In this document: positions 1 to 10,345 of the stretch, in pieces | How positions within the stretch are numbered: the stretch's first letter is position 1 | Layout of the letters: the number at the start of each line of letters is the position of its first letter | Assembly: GCA_963971535.1 (NCBI GenBank) | Contig: OZ020598.1 | Location: 90,192,520 to 90,256,519, forward strand | Direction of reading: 5' to 3' | Length of the DNA: 64,000 nucleotides | From: Notolepis coatsorum | Lineage: Eukaryota; Chordata; Actinopteri; Aulopiformes; Paralepididae | Program-made: the position numbers and the translations under genes | The notes under the pieces: model-generated | The model's input: only the letters and a program-made list of their open reading frames with translations | Databases searched by the model: none | What the model was told of the DNA's origin: nothing

Positions 1-279
1 GCACCAGCTGCAAAACATGCAGACGGCCGACACACAACAAGAGAACAAGCCCTGTAAATACACGTATCTGGGTGGCCACATCTGCAAAACGACTACCCGA
101 TCGAATGACCACCCTGCAATTTAATATGTTTCTGTTGATTGTTTTACTTATCGCTAATATTATGGTATGTTTTACTGCTTAATAATATATATGCCACCGT
201 TTGTATATTGGACCTGACCTGGCAACAAGTATGTTGATATTTCATGCCAATAAAGCCTACCCGAATTGAACTGAATTGA

Positions 280-281
<2 letters not shown>
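1..281 (+). mobile_element. 3' end of a non-LTR retrotransposon
   Basis: The stretch ends in an AATAAA-type signal followed by short TTGAA-like repeats (AATTGAACTGAATTGAA), the usual 3' tail of fish LINEs. No coding frame of note is left, so only the 3' untranslated part is in the window. The clade cannot be told from this tail alone. Confidence 0.5.

Positions 282-327
<46 letters not shown>
282..327. repeat. (GA)n microsatellite
   Basis: Perfect GA dinucleotide run directly after the LINE tail; it probably grew from that tail or from the target site. From 328 to about 540 I see no recognisable feature. Confidence 0.9.
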
Positions 328-333
<6 letters not shown>

Positions 334-781
334 CTCTTGGCAGAATGCCCAGAATGAGCTATCTTCAGCAGTTTTTATTTTGAAAACTTGAGAGTCTTAT
401 CTACAGAGGACAGAAAGGCACAGTTATGTGTATATGTGGAGAGTGTCGTGTAAAGAAATCAGGAAAAAGGGAGATGGAGAGAAAAATTTGACCAGAGGTC
501 GAAAACATGCAATTAAAATCGATTAGTGGCCGCTACTGTTAAAAAAGGAGTCGCCCCAGTGTAACACACCTCACCGTGTTCGTTTTAGCCGTCCTTCCCA
601 GACCTCGTCAACACAGTCCGCTCAACTTTTCCCTCCCGCAAAAACTCTGACGGATATTTATATAACAAGCTCAACGCTTACCTTTTTTTGTCGACAACCG
701 TCAGAATTTCTACGGGAGAGGTCCGGAGCTGGCCGTGTGAGGGGGCCCGGCAGGGCGGTCTACAGGTCAAGGGTCACCAAA

Positions 782-1618
782 TGTTGTGGAAAGGTTGTTT
801 AACACAGCAGGAGACGATATTTCCAATTGTAACAAATAGGTAATTTATTTAAGAAAAGAAGTTCTTTAACAGCAAGAGCTATGGGTCAAAGAGGATCGCC
901 ACAGCTTGAACAAAAACACTCTGTCCTGGATCCCTTTGCCTGTCCCTAAATCCCCTCTCAGTCCTGCCCCCATGACAGATATGATGACGTATCACATCAT
1001 GTCAGATCTGACATGACGTACATTAAGATGATACGTAGATTTAACATTGGAGAGAGAGAGAACATGAAGAGAGATAAGCAAGATATGATATCCACACACG
1101 ATATGATGTAAAACATTAAGAACATCGAAGAGAGAGTGAGATGTGTGTGTTTGTGTGTGTGTGTGTGTATGTGTGTCTGTGTGTGTGTGCGTCTGTGTAC
1201 AGACGTGTGTATTGTATGTGTGTATTGTGTGTGTGTGTCTGTGTGTGTGCGTCTGTGTACAGACGTGTGTGTATTGTATGTGTGTATTGTGACACAGGGA
1301 ATGTGTGTGTGTGTCGGTGTGTATGTCTGTGCGACTGTGTGTGTCTGTGTCTGTGTGTGTGCTGTGTAACTGTGTGTGTCTGTGTGTGTGTGCTGTGTCT
1401 GTGTGTGTGCTGTGTATGTGTGTAAGAGAGAAAAGACACAAGATTAGAACACACGATATGATGTACTGAAATGTCCATCTGCTATCTTGAGGCTGTTTTA
1501 AGAACATCAGCCAGACTGTCGCCCTAGTGTCTTTGAGCCCTGCTAGTTGACCTATATTAAACTAGTCAAGACTAACCCCTTTCCTACCTCCACCCTCGTA
1601 TACACATTTTCCCCAACA
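782..1618 (-). mobile_element. LTR (5' LTR on the minus strand) of an LTR retrotransposon
   Basis: On the minus strand the segment begins TGTTGGGG and ends CCACAACA, so its ends are inverted repeats (TGTTG/CAACA) as expected of an LTR. Two bases inside its minus-strand 3' edge comes TGGTGACCC (771-779 read on the minus strand), a typical tRNA primer-binding site. That fixes the orientation: this would be the 5' LTR and the internal region lies to its left. Only some 200 bp of internal sequence (about 540-781) remains before homology is lost. No target duplication was recognised. A TG-rich microsatellite expanded inside the LTR. The element type (probably Ty3/Gypsy) is inferred. Confidence 0.6.
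1141..1425. repeat. (TG)n-rich compound microsatellite
   Basis: Long GT/TG run broken by GTCTGTGTACAGAC-type units, two of which recur about 60 bp apart (near 1190 and 1250). Open frames in it on both strands are low-complexity His/Thr or Cys/Val runs and are not genes. Confidence 0.85.
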
Positions 1619-1710
1619 TTGTCTAAAGATTTATATTTTAATCTGTCTTTTTTTCAGTGGATGTGTGATTTTATGTAAACATTATTTCTAGCACGCCTCC
1701 CGCTCTGCAG

Positions 1711-1771
1711 ACGTCTCTAGCGCAGAGTTTCTGCTGAACTACTACAGAAACTTAGATGACAACAGTGGCAG
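1711..1771 (+). CDS. Candidate upstream exon of the RS/RRM gene
   Basis: A 61-nt segment follows a pyrimidine-rich tract ending in CTGCAG (acceptor) and is followed by a weak donor, CAG|GTGCTG. In the frame that enters with one base carried over, it reads without stops as VSSAEFLLNYYRNLDDNSG. It exits with two bases (AG), exactly what the next exon at 7935 needs, giving a Ser codon at the join. The phase match and protein-like composition are the only support: there is about a one-in-three chance of a phase match, and the donor is poor. No domain was recognised. If false, the true upstream exon lies outside the window. Confidence 0.42.
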
Positions 1772-2085
1772 GTGCTGGTCCCCTGAAACCACCGCCATTG
1801 AGCACAATTGACTCGGTATTGAATCAAATTTGAAATGAGATCGAATCGGTACTGATGATACCCAGCTCTAAACCAAAGAGATATGCACACTAGTTGTCTG
1901 TGTGTGCGCACTGTGCGCACATGTGTGTTTTGCTTCTTTTGGTTTCTTGTGTTTGTGTGAGCAAAATAGATGTCCTCATAATATGATTCACTGTAGGGAT
2001 GGTGAAGTGGTGAAAGTGTATCATTTGATGAGGGACACATCCATATATTGGCAACAATTGTACAATTTTAACAACTTTACTTCAC

Positions 2086-2255
2086 TGCCACACTACCAAA
2101 TGGTTAACCCCTTCACTATGACAATACAGAAGGTTAACCCTTTCACTCCCACACTACCAAATGGTTAACCCTTTCACTATGACAATACAGAAGGTTAACC
2201 CTTTCACTGCCACACTACTAAATGGTTAACCCTTTCACTACGACAATACAGAAGG
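2086..2255. repeat. TTAA-containing minisatellite, about 60-bp units
   Basis: Alternating blocks GGTTAACCCTTTCACTG.CACACTACCAAAT and GGTTAACCCTTTCACTATGACAATACAGAA repeat roughly three times. Each half-unit starts with GGTTAACCCTTTCACT, which looks like a TTAA target plus a piggyBac-type terminus. A related array on the opposite strand lies at 12562-12710. Confidence 0.75.
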
Positions 2256-2395
2256 CAAATGCAAGTGATAAAAATACAAATAAATAAATACAATTTTATA
2301 TTCACATTATTATTGTGTAGTCACAGTGAGGCTGCTGTTCTCTGGTGCTGTTATTTTAGTGGCCAAGCACACATCCACCATGAGTCAGTGGTTTG

Positions 2396-2908
2396 CATGT
2401 ACTGCACTGGCTCCCCATCGCCGCACGAACCCGCTTCAAGGCCCTCGACCTGGCATACCGCACAGCAAAAGGAACGGCTCCCGCCTATCTCCGGTCAATG
2501 GTTTCTAACTACACAAGACCCCTCCGCTCTACATCTTCTGGCCGCCTCACACCCACTCCTATTCGAGCTCCGGGAGGGTCATCAAAGAGAAGCTGCCTTT
2601 CTCGGTCCTTGCTCCACAATGGTGGAATGAACAGCCGAAACTCGACCAAACCCGACCAATCTTTCGCTGTCGACTAAAGACAACCAATATATCAATTGGA
2701 AAAAAACTGTCTTTTACCATCATGCACTCTTCCTAATATACTAATATTTCTCTACTACTATGCACTCAACACTACAGAGCAATCACGTTTCAACACCTTG
2801 ATGAACATTGTTACTCAGCTGAAAGAGTTGTACCCATCCTGCTTGTCGTACAGAACTTGTAAGTCGCTTTGGATAAAAGCGTTCAGCTAAATGACAAAAT
2901 GTAAATGT
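2396..2908 (+). mobile_element. L2-type LINE, 3' fragment
   Basis: The plus strand encodes the C-terminal part of an L2-like reverse transcriptase ORF (LHWLPIAARTRFKALDLAYR, then KGTAPAYLRS) and stops near 2677. It ends in the characteristic L2 tail around 2850-2908 (GTAAGTCGCTTTGGATAAAAG, then CAGCTAAATGACAAAATG). It is 5'-truncated and carries frame damage, so it is not coding-competent. A second copy lies on the other strand immediately downstream. Confidence 0.8.
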
Positions 2909-3067
2909 ATGTATACGTAGCCGGCCACCTTCGGACAGCTCTACTGTACCCCCCCCCCCTACACACATGATACCACATCATCTGAATATAGGCCTTTTAC
3001 ACCTGCATTTTCTATTATAATTCTTTTGCCTTTATCATCATCTCTCATCCCAATTGAGTCCTTATGC

Positions 3068-4935
3068 CAATTCCCTTACATTTTACATTACATATTGTCA
3101 TTTAGCTGACTCTTATCCAAAGCGACTTACAAGTTTTGTACAACAAGACAGCAGGAAGGGTACAACTCTATCAGCTGAGTAACAATGTTCATCAAAGTGT
3201 TTAGTGCTACAGTGTAGGTTAGTATATTAGGACAAGTGCATGACAGTAAGGTTAGTTAGGGTTAGAGTTTTACATTTTTATTTTTGATTATTCATTTCAG
3301 ATAATGATTGAAGAAGTGCGTCTTTAGTCGACGCCGAAAGATTGGATGGGTTTCGGCTGTCCTAACTGGTGGGAAGTTCGTTCCACCATTGTGGGGCAAG
3401 GACAGAGAATAGGCAACTTCTCTTTGATGACCCTCCCGGAGCTCGGATAGGAGTAGGTCTGAGGCGGCCAGAAGATGCAGAGCATAGGGGTCTTGAGGGT
3501 GTGTAGTTAGCGACCATTGACTGGAGGTATGCGGGAGCTGTTCACTTCGCCGCACGATATGCCAGGTCGAGGGCCTTGAAGCGGATTCATGCAGCAATGG
3601 GGAGCCAGTGCAGGTCCCTGAGAAGTGGGGTGACATGGGCTGACTTCGGTAGGTTTGAGATGAGTTCAAGAGGCTTTGTGGCAGTGGTCGGAAGGCCAGC
3701 AAGCAGTGCGTTGCAGTAGTCGAGGCGGGAGATGACTGTTGATTGGACGAGGAGTTGGGTGGCTTATTTTTTTTTTTTTTTACTATTTTTTAGCGTTTAT
3801 CGCTTTTCTGGTCAAGCATGACCGACAGTTGTAGGGTGAAACGGGAGAGAGAGCAGGGGGAGACATTCGGCAAATGACGGCGAGTCCGGGAATCGAACTT
3901 GGAGTCAACCAGATCCGTGACGCAGCACGGAGTCCCGCGACGCAGCGCGGTAACATGGTGTGCTACTGGAGCACCCTGGGTGGCTTCTTTTGTCAGGAAG
4001 GGGCAGATCCTTCTGACGTTGCTCAGGAGGAATCTGCAGGTTCTGGTTGTCGCTGCGATGTGAGCGGAGAAGTTCAACTGGTCGTCCAGGACAACACCAA
4101 GGTTCTTGGCGGTCGGGGACGCTGTCACAGTTGCATTCTCTACTGTGATGGAAGGGTCGGTCAGGGGGGAGGATTTGGCCGGCAGGTGAAGCAATTCTGT
4201 TTAGCTTCGGTTCAGTTTGAGGTGGTTGGTCGTCATCCAGGCGGAGATGTCAGACAGACAGGCCGAGATCCGCTCAGAGATGTGGATATCTGAGGGAGGG
4301 AAGGAGAGGAAGACTTGAGAATCATCGGCATAGCAATGATACAAGAAGGCATGAGACGTGATAATGTTACCCAGAGATTTAGTGTAGAGGGAGAATAGAA
4401 GGGGTCCAAGGACCGAGCCCTGGCGGACACCCGTCCGCAGGGGGCGGTTGGCAGACAGGGTCCCTCTCCATGACACTTGGTAGGAGTGGTCATTGAGGTA
4501 TGATGTCAGCCATGTCAGCGCAGAGCCAGCCACTCCCATTCCTGCGAGGGACGCGAGGAGGATCTGATGGTTGACTGTGTCGAAGGCTGCAGATGGGTCT
4601 AGGAGAATCAGGACAGAGGAGAGGCCTGTCGCTTTTTCTAAGTGAAGTGCCTCTGACCGCAATGAGGGCCGTTTCTGTGGAGTGGCCAGTCCGCAAGCCT
4701 GACTGATTAGGCTCTAGGAGGTCATTCTGTAAGAGCTAAGCAGTAAGTTGTTTGGATACAGCACGTTCAAGTGTTTTAGAAAGGAGAGAAGAGAGACGGG
4801 ATGATAGTTGCCCATGACGGTGGGGTTCATGGTTGGTTTTTATCAGCGGTGTGACTGGCTAGTTTTAGGGATGTGGGGACCACCCCCGAGTTGAGGGAGG
4901 AGTTGCTGGTTGCAGTTAGGAATGGGAGGATCACG
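3068..4935 (-). mobile_element. L2-type LINE, truncated, split by a SINE
   Basis: On the minus strand this runs from an RT core at the right to the L2 tail at the left (ATCCAAAGCGACTTACAAG on the plus strand near 3117). The frame between 4662 and 4201 holds RT motifs: LDPSAAFDTVNH, then GVRQGSVLGPLLFSLY, then the catalytic YADD. The frame 4194-3987 continues with NLGVVLDDQLNF, and 3702-3292 gives the C-terminus (FRRRLKTHFF). Upstream of 4662 the frame is recognisable but shifted to about 4860. The endonuclease and first ORF are missing. Function when intact: copying its own RNA into the genome. This copy is broken by frameshifts and by the SINE at 3766-3976. Confidence 0.85.
3766..3976 (-). 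mobile_element. tRNA-derived SINE inserted in the L2 copy
   Basis: Bounded by a perfect 10-bp direct repeat, TGGGTGGCTT (3756-3765 and 3977-3986). On the minus strand it has a tRNA-like head with a B box (AAGTTCGATTCCC) and ends in an A-rich tail (the T run at 3766-3780 on the plus strand). The surrounding L2 frame resumes on both sides, so the SINE came after the L2. Confidence 0.82.
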
Positions 4936-4960
4936 CTATTTCCCCAAGATCCCCTCCCTC

Positions 4961-5434
4961 TGCGGTCGGATGGCGTAGCGGAGATTGCGCTCGTCACCAA
5001 TGCAAGAGGCTGCTGTCTCGACTCCCGGAGTCAGCATTGCCCTGCGGCTTGGGCCGGTCGTCATACTAACTCGTTTGGCTGAGTTAGGGGGAGGGAAGTC
5101 GTGGGTGGTAATCTGGCGTTGTAATCACGCTGCCTACAGGTCAGGTCTGGGCGCCTGCTCAGCGAAAGGCAGGAAATGGTGAAGGCAGCGTGACCTCCCA
5201 CGCGTTACACTTCACCAACGAGAGTCCTCGCTGCCAGGTGAAAAAAGCCACTGGTTGTCTCCACATGTGTCGGAGGAAGCATGTGGTGGACTTCAGGATT
5301 CCCTTGTACCGACCAGTAGGAGGAACATGTGCACAACAACCAGGTAGGGGAGGGGGGGAATTGGCATAACGACTAAATTGGGATGGGATGAAAATCGGGC
5401 GGAGAAAAAGAGGATAAAAAAATAAAATAAAAAA
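4961..5434 (+). mobile_element. Long tRNA-headed SINE, full length
   Basis: Flanked by a perfect 15-bp duplication, AAGATCCCCTCCCTC (4946-4960 and 5435-5449). The head has Pol III A- and B-box-like sequences (TGGCGTAGCGGA; CGACTCCCGG). The body is about 400 bp and the tail is A-rich (GGATAAAAAAATAAAATAA). It shares its body with copies at 61273-61744 (plus), 7291-7686 (minus) and a fragment at 5450-5665 (minus). Translations in it are spurious. Confidence 0.85.
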
Positions 5435-5449
5435 AAGATCCCCTCCCTC

Positions 5450-5665
5450 CCTCCCTCCCTCCCTCCTAAACAGGCACCTCGACCGACCAGTAGGAGTCGC
5501 TGTTTGCAATTACCAGGACTCATACCCCACCGGCTTCCTATGCACGAACACTGCCAATTGTGTTCGTAGGGACGACTGACCAAGCCGGAGGTACCGCTGA
5601 CAGCTGGATTTGAACCCAGAGTCTCTGCGGTGGTAGGGGCTAGGTGCTTAGACCTCTATGCTGAA
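5450..5665 (-). mobile_element. Fragment of the same long SINE family
   Basis: Minus-strand 5' half of the SINE seen at 4961-5434 and 61273-61744, including the tRNA-like head (plus strand GGATTTGAACCCAGAG near 5608). It adjoins a (CCCT)n run at its left edge that served as target for the full-length SINE. Confidence 0.65.
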
Positions 5666-5725
5666 AGTGTTGAGTGTGACCTTACCAGCTCAATCACAGT
5701 CTGGTATGGAAACTGCACTGCTAAG

Positions 5726-6073
5726 TAGGGATGGGTACCGAATTCGGTACTTTTGAGGTACCGAACCGAAACACGTCGGTACTACCGAGTATCGAATCAA
5801 GTGAGAAACCGTTTTTTTTTTTTTTTTTTTTTTTTTCATGTCAACGTTCACATGCACAATATATGCTTACCTAGGATTTGACTTGATTCCACAACAAAGC
5901 AGTCGGAGCAATGACAAGCCGAAAACTGTCGAAATTGTAGTTATTTGAAGTTTGGATTTTTCTTTTTAAATTTCTTGAGACTAAAGTACCGAAAAAGGTA
6001 CCGTTGGGTACCGGTATCGATTCACAGGTACCGGTACCGGTATCGGTTCAAATGTGAAAGGTACCCATCCCTA
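5726..6073. mobile_element. hAT MITE with 8-bp target duplication
   Basis: Ends are TAGGGATGGGTACCGAA and its inverted complement TACCCATCCCTA, with further inverted GGTACCG blocks inside. Perfect 8-bp duplication CTGCTAAG (5718-5725 and 6074-6081). No transposase is encoded, and a T run sits inside at about 5812-5836. A relative in opposite orientation is at 13775-13894. Confidence 0.92.
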
Positions 6074-6141
6074 CTGCTAAGGACAGGAAGGCACTCCAGC
6101 GATTGATTAAAACTGCTCGGTACATCTCAGGAGCAGCCTTC

Positions 6142-6820
6142 AAGTTTCAAGTTTGTTTATTATTTGTCACAACAAAATACAGAATACTTTATGATGATAG
6201 GCTTGTTTCTGTATGACCCCCTGAGAGTGTGCTACATACAGTAAAAAAAGTTATTAAGAAGTAAGTAAAGGAAACGTTCAGTCAATATACATATATACAA
6301 TATACAGTACAGAGTAAAATGAGTAACAGTGAGGTACAATGCAGAAATGAGATGAGGTACAAAACTTAGGGTAGGGTGCAAATGAGGTATGAATATAGTG
6401 CAAATCTCTTTAATAATAGATACATATAAAGTGTTAAAGTGAGTAGTAAGGTGAGTGTTTGTTTAAAGTGAGTGTGGATGTGTGCAGTGAGTGTAGATGA
6501 TGGGTTGTTACATAGTGTCATTGTCATTGAGCAATGCATCCTGATGGCCTTGGGATAGAAGCTCCTTCTGAGTCTCTCTGTACTGGCCATGAGACTCCGG
6601 TAGCGCTTGCCTGACCGCAGCAGTTCAAAGAGGCAGTTGTTTGGGTGACTAGAGTCTTTGATTATTCTCTTAGCCTTGGCCCTGCAACGCTTGTTATAAA
6701 TGTCCTGGAGAGTTGGAAGCCCACCTCCAATTGTGCGTTCGGCTGAACGGGCCACTCTATGTAGTCTGCTGCGGTCTTTTGCGGTGCTATTCCCAAACCT
6801 ACAGTGCGGTCTTGTATGGT
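6142..6820 (-). mobile_element. LINE 3' fragment nested in a related LINE
   Basis: On the minus strand it encodes the same RT C-terminal region as its host (GNSTAKDRSRLHRVARSAER, then LPTLQDIYNKRC, then LFELLRSGKRYRSL). It ends in a (TTGAAAC)n tail (plus strand TTTCAAGTTTG at its left edge). A GCCTTC duplication (6136-6141, 6821-6826) marks the insertion. Another copy with the same tail lies at 45343-45860. Confidence 0.8.
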
Positions 6821-7290
6821 GCCTTCCCCTCACTACAGGACATCTACTCTACCAGGGCCACCAGGAGAGCACACAATATCATAAAGAACAGTACACACCC
6901 CCAGCACAGACTCTTCAATCTCCTGCCATCAGGCAGGCGATACAGGAGTCTGAAATCCAGGACTACGAGACTGACAAACAGTTTCTACCCACAGGTCATC
7001 AGGCTTGTGAATGCTAGCTCTCCCAGCTAGCCCCCCCCCCTCTTTTTTGAAACTGTGATCCCCCCTCCCCCTTTTTGCCTTTGTGCCAGGCAGACACTCG
7101 GACATCACTGCTGCTGTGACCTCACTTGTCACCCTTCCCCTGACCTGTGAATCACTAAAGACCCATTATCACCTCCATATTTATTTTGTAAACACTCTGA
7201 ATCCTACACTGTGAATCGGAACGTACAATAACGTCAATGTTACTCACTGTCCCTTGTACATATATTATACCTTTTTATTAATTAAAAAAC

Positions 7291-7686
7291 ATTTTTACCT
7301 TGTTTTTTAGCGTATATTTTTTTATCCACTTTTTCTCCTTATTTTTCTATTTTTCTCCCATCCCAATTTCCCCTCCGGTACACGAGGAGGCAGCCTGTCG
7401 CATCTTTTCACCAGACAGCGCGGACTCTCAGTGGCGAGGAGTAACACGTGGGAGGCTCACGCTGCCCCCGATACCTCCTGTCTCTGCTGTGCAGGCGTCA
7501 CCCAGCCGACCTGTAGGAGTCGCTGTCCACAACGTCCAATCCATCGACCTTCCATCCGCTACCTCTGTCAATTGAGATAGTATGATGACTGGCCCAAGCC
7601 ACAGGCAATGCTGACACCGGGATTCGAGACCGGAGTCTCTTGCATTGGTGACGAGCGCAATCTCCGCTACGCCACCCAGCCGCCCT
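7291..7686 (-). mobile_element. Long tRNA-headed SINE, minus strand
   Basis: Minus-strand copy of the SINE at 4961-5434. The plus strand shows the reversed B-box region (GGGATTCGAGACCGGAG near 7619) and the head end GCCACCCAGCCGCCC at 7671-7685. The A-rich tail is the T-rich part near 7315. Imperfect flanking TAAAA(AA)CATTTTT copies are consistent with a target duplication inside the LINE 3' UTR. Confidence 0.78.
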
Positions 7687-7934
7687 AAAACATTTTTTTT
7701 TAAGTATTGTGTGATGTTGTGTGAAGGGCGGACTAGCAGAGTTACGGCAAACTCTGTTTAACTGTGCACATGACGATAAATCTTGAATGTTACCCAGCCG
7801 CCCGTATACCTGCATTTGTACTCAAAATTCTTAAAATAATCTGTATAGGTATTGTTGGGGAAATATTGTTTATGGATATAGGCTCAAAAACACATGGGTG
7901 CATCACTAAATTTAATCATGTAATTTCCTCCTAG

Positions 7935-8212
7935 TGATCCTGGATCTAGGAAGGAGGCGGAAACGAAGCGGCGGTCCCGTAGATCACGGTCCCGCCGCTC
8001 AAGGTCCAGTCGATCAAGGTCCAGTCGCTCAAGGTCCCGCCGCTCGCGGTCCCGTCGCTCACGGTCCCGTCGCTCAAGGTCCCGTCGCTCAAGGTCCCGC
8101 CGCTCACGGTCCCGCCGCTCACCGTCCCGCCACTCAAGGTCCAAGGTTACAACGGTGTCACGGTCCCGCCGCTCAAGGTCCAGGGTTAAACCGGTGTCAT
8201 ACGAGACTATTT
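7935..8212 (+). CDS. Exon encoding an Arg/Ser (RS) domain
   Basis: The acceptor is TTTCCTCCTAG and the donor a consensus TTT|GTAAGT. In frame from 7936 it reads DPGSRKEAETKRRSRR and then about 18 further RS dipeptide-type units (RSRRSRS, RSRSS), ending with VSYETI. RS domains act in nuclear protein-protein contacts during splicing and are regulated by Ser phosphorylation; that role is family knowledge. Codons vary (CGC/CGT/AGG and TCC/TCA) while the amino acids are kept, which argues for selection on the protein rather than a simple DNA repeat. It exits with one base (T) and joins the next exon in phase. Antisense frames here are shadows of the repeat. Confidence 0.8.
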
Positions 8213-9484
8213 GTAAGTAGTACACTTACTGTATTTAGACTTGGAGAGGCCATATTATGCTTTTTTGTGTTCTCCTTTACATGCATGTAGAACATCTGAG
8301 GAGTTACCAAATCCAAAGTCTGTGCCAAAGGAACTACAAAGGAGAGAAATCATTGTTCCTGAACTGCTTGAAATCCCTCGTTTGCGCGCAAATGTTTGAA
8401 AATAGAACCACGAAAAGGAAAATATTAAACTGGGAAATGGAAATATTATGGGCTCTATTAGGGGAACTATGCAAATTTTCTGAATCTTTCAAAGTTTTTC
8501 ATATGGTCTTAGACAGTCCAAAATACATTCATGAATATAAACGGCTCTCACTCAAATCCATAAACCAGAGAGCTAAAACTCAAATTTGTGATTTCATCAG
8601 GTATTAAGTCTGCAGCTGCTCCATAGACAATGAATTGGGAGAGATTGTAAAGGTGACTCTGAGAACAACCAGGAATGTTCTGAGTGTACGGGTACATCTA
8701 TTTCAGAACTGGGAACATTAACAGACACTGAGGAAATAAATATTCGGTGGGTCCACAAATTTAGTCACCTATTCATTGTCAATGGAGCAGGTATTTTATA
8801 CCCGATAACATCGCACGTTTTAATCCTACTTCCCTGGTTTCTGGCTTTGGGAGAAAAGGCTCACGTTCACAAATGTTGATGAAACCTTCCTAGACCATGG
8901 AAAGAACATAATTGGAATTCTTGATTTTGGTGGTGTTCCCTTTTTAAGGGGCTTTCACACCTGCCTTGTTTAGATTTAATCAAACCCAGCGTTAACAACG
9001 TAGGTTTGGTTTGTTTGGGAACTAGAGAGCACCCCACTCGAAATGTGATTCACACAAATGCATTGTTGAGCTGAACAAATAGATCATGATCATCCATTAC
9101 TTGTTAATTATACCTCTAATCATACCAGAAAAGCTGAGAATATCAGACTCTGCTACTACAACACATTTTATACAACATGTTACTACAACACATTTTATAC
9201 AACATGTTACTACAACACATTTTATACAACATGTTACTACAACACATTTTATACAACATGTTACTACAACATATTTTAATGATTTTATATAACATGTTAC
9301 TACAACACATGGTTTTGTCTCACATTATTTATGCCATTTAGTCGTTTTTCCTTATTTCAAGGAAATAAGTTGTAAATTGTGTTTTGAATCGTGTCCAGAA
9401 TGTCACACAATTGAATCGTCCCACCATGAATCTCATCATGGAGGTTCATCTATCATCTATAACGTTCATCCATCTTATTTTTAG
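8213..9484. other. Intron with a 27-bp minisatellite and a possible transposon end
   Basis: This is the intron between the RS exon and the charged exon. At 8950-9070 a segment (CTTTCACACCTGCCTTG and following) resembles the end of a fish DNA transposon, but no partner end was found. At 9154-9311 a unit TACTACAACACATTTTATAC-AACATGT (27 bp) is repeated about five times. The rest shows nothing recognisable. Confidence 0.55.
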
Positions 9485-9921
9485 GTCAAAGAAGATCCAG
9501 GAGAAGAGAGAGATACGGGGATAGAGAGGAGAAAGAAGAGGGAGATGAGAGGGAGAGAGAGAGAAGTTTTGAGGAGAAGGGGACAGAGAAGAATGAAGAG
9601 GGAGATGAGAGGGGGAGGGAGAGAAAGAGACGTCATAAGGAGAAAGAGGAGCGAGAGGAGAGAGGGGAGAGAGAGCGAGATGAGAGGGAGAGGGAGAGAA
9701 AGAGACGCCATGAGGAGCGAGAGGAGCGAGAGGAGCGAGAGGAGAGAGAGGAGAAAGAAGAGAGAGATGAGAGGGAGAGGGAGAGAAAGAGACGCCATGA
9801 GGAGAAAGAGGAGCACGATGAGAGATGGAGAGAGGAAGAAGAGAGGAGGGAGAGGGAGAGAAAGAGACGTCTTCAGGAGATGAGAGTGTTGAAGAGAGAA
9901 CAAATTCTTAAAAGGCAGAAG
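9485..9921 (+). CDS. Exon encoding a long Glu/Arg-rich charged tract
   Basis: The acceptor is CTTATTTTTAG and the donor AAG|GTAATG. GT at 9485-9486 completes a Cys codon with the T left by the previous exon; the next 145 codons are open. They read QRRSRRRERYGDREEKEEGD and then repeats of RERERKRRHEEREE type, ending LKREQILKRQK. The tract is likely a long charged helix or low-complexity nuclear domain, as in several SR-related proteins. Three RERERKRR(H/L) repeats about 30-40 codons apart point to internal duplication. The coding strand is almost pure purine. The exon ends on a codon boundary. Leu/Ser-rich antisense frames are shadows. Confidence 0.78.
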
Positions 9922-10016
9922 GTAATGTCCAATGTTTTCTACCTTGTCCATATTGTAATGGAATTACTGTTCCTCCAGGGGCCAAAAAAACTAATATCTA
10001 GCAAATTACTCTGTTG

Positions 10017-10252
10017 ACTACCTTACTTAACCACTATCTCTATGTTCACTACCTTACTTAACCACTATCTCTATGTTCACTACCTTACTTAACCACTAGC
10101 TCTATGTTCACTACCTTACTTAACCACTATCTCTATGTTCACTACCTTACTTAACCACTATCTCTATGTTCACTACCTTACTTAACCACTAGCTCTATGT
10201 TCACTACCTTACTTAACCACTAGCTCTATGTTCACTACCTTACTTAATCACT
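10017..10252. repeat. 31-bp minisatellite, about 7.6 copies
   Basis: Unit CCTTACTTAACCACTATCTC-TATGTTCACTA is repeated head to tail with only TATCTC/TAGCTC variation, so the array is young. It lies about 100 bp downstream of the charged exon, in the intron. Confidence 0.92.
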
Positions 10253-10345
10253 AGGGCTGTGCTGCTAGCTGGCAACATTAGCACACGTGACGACCGTGTC
10301 ATTCACTCTCTCCCTCACTTTATCTTTTTCTCAGTCACACATTAA

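Larger units (their letters stand above)
5668..7795 (+). mobile_element. Non-LTR retrotransposon 3' part, split by three insertions
   Basis: The RT C-terminal frame is recoverable in three pieces: 5668-5725 (SSITVWYGNCTAK), 6082-6141 (DRKALQRLIKTARYISGAAF) and 6827-7030 (PSLQDIY, then HRLFNLLPSGRRYRSLKS). A 3' UTR follows to about 7276 and resumes at 7687, ending near 7790 in an ATAAATCTTGAATG tail. It is interrupted by a hAT MITE (5726-6073), a same-family LINE in reverse orientation (6142-6820) and a SINE (7291-7686). It looks like a jockey/CR1/Rex-superfamily LINE; the exact clade is unresolved. Confidence 0.72.

Noticed and set aside
992..1507. Open frames on both strands in the TG/CA microsatellite
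   Set aside because: Low-complexity His/Thr or Cys/Val translations that follow from the dinucleotide repeat, inside an LTR.
4201..4662. Host gene for a reverse transcriptase
   Set aside because: The YADD frame is part of a truncated, frameshifted L2 element with the L2 tail, not a domesticated gene.
4961..5060. tRNA gene
   Set aside because: A and B box-like sequences belong to the head of a long SINE with target duplications; no cloverleaf followed by a terminator. The same holds for 3880-3976 and 61273-61350.
7884..8290. Other-frame and antisense repeats (RRDLERRDRE, GPVAQGPVA) over the RS exon
   Set aside because: Shadows of the repeat that codes for the RS domain; splice sites and phase support only the plus-strand RS frame.
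9481..9951. Leu/Ser-rich antisense frame and MRGREREV plus-frame over the charged exon
   Set aside because: Shadows of a homopurine coding tract; neither joins neighbouring exons in phase.
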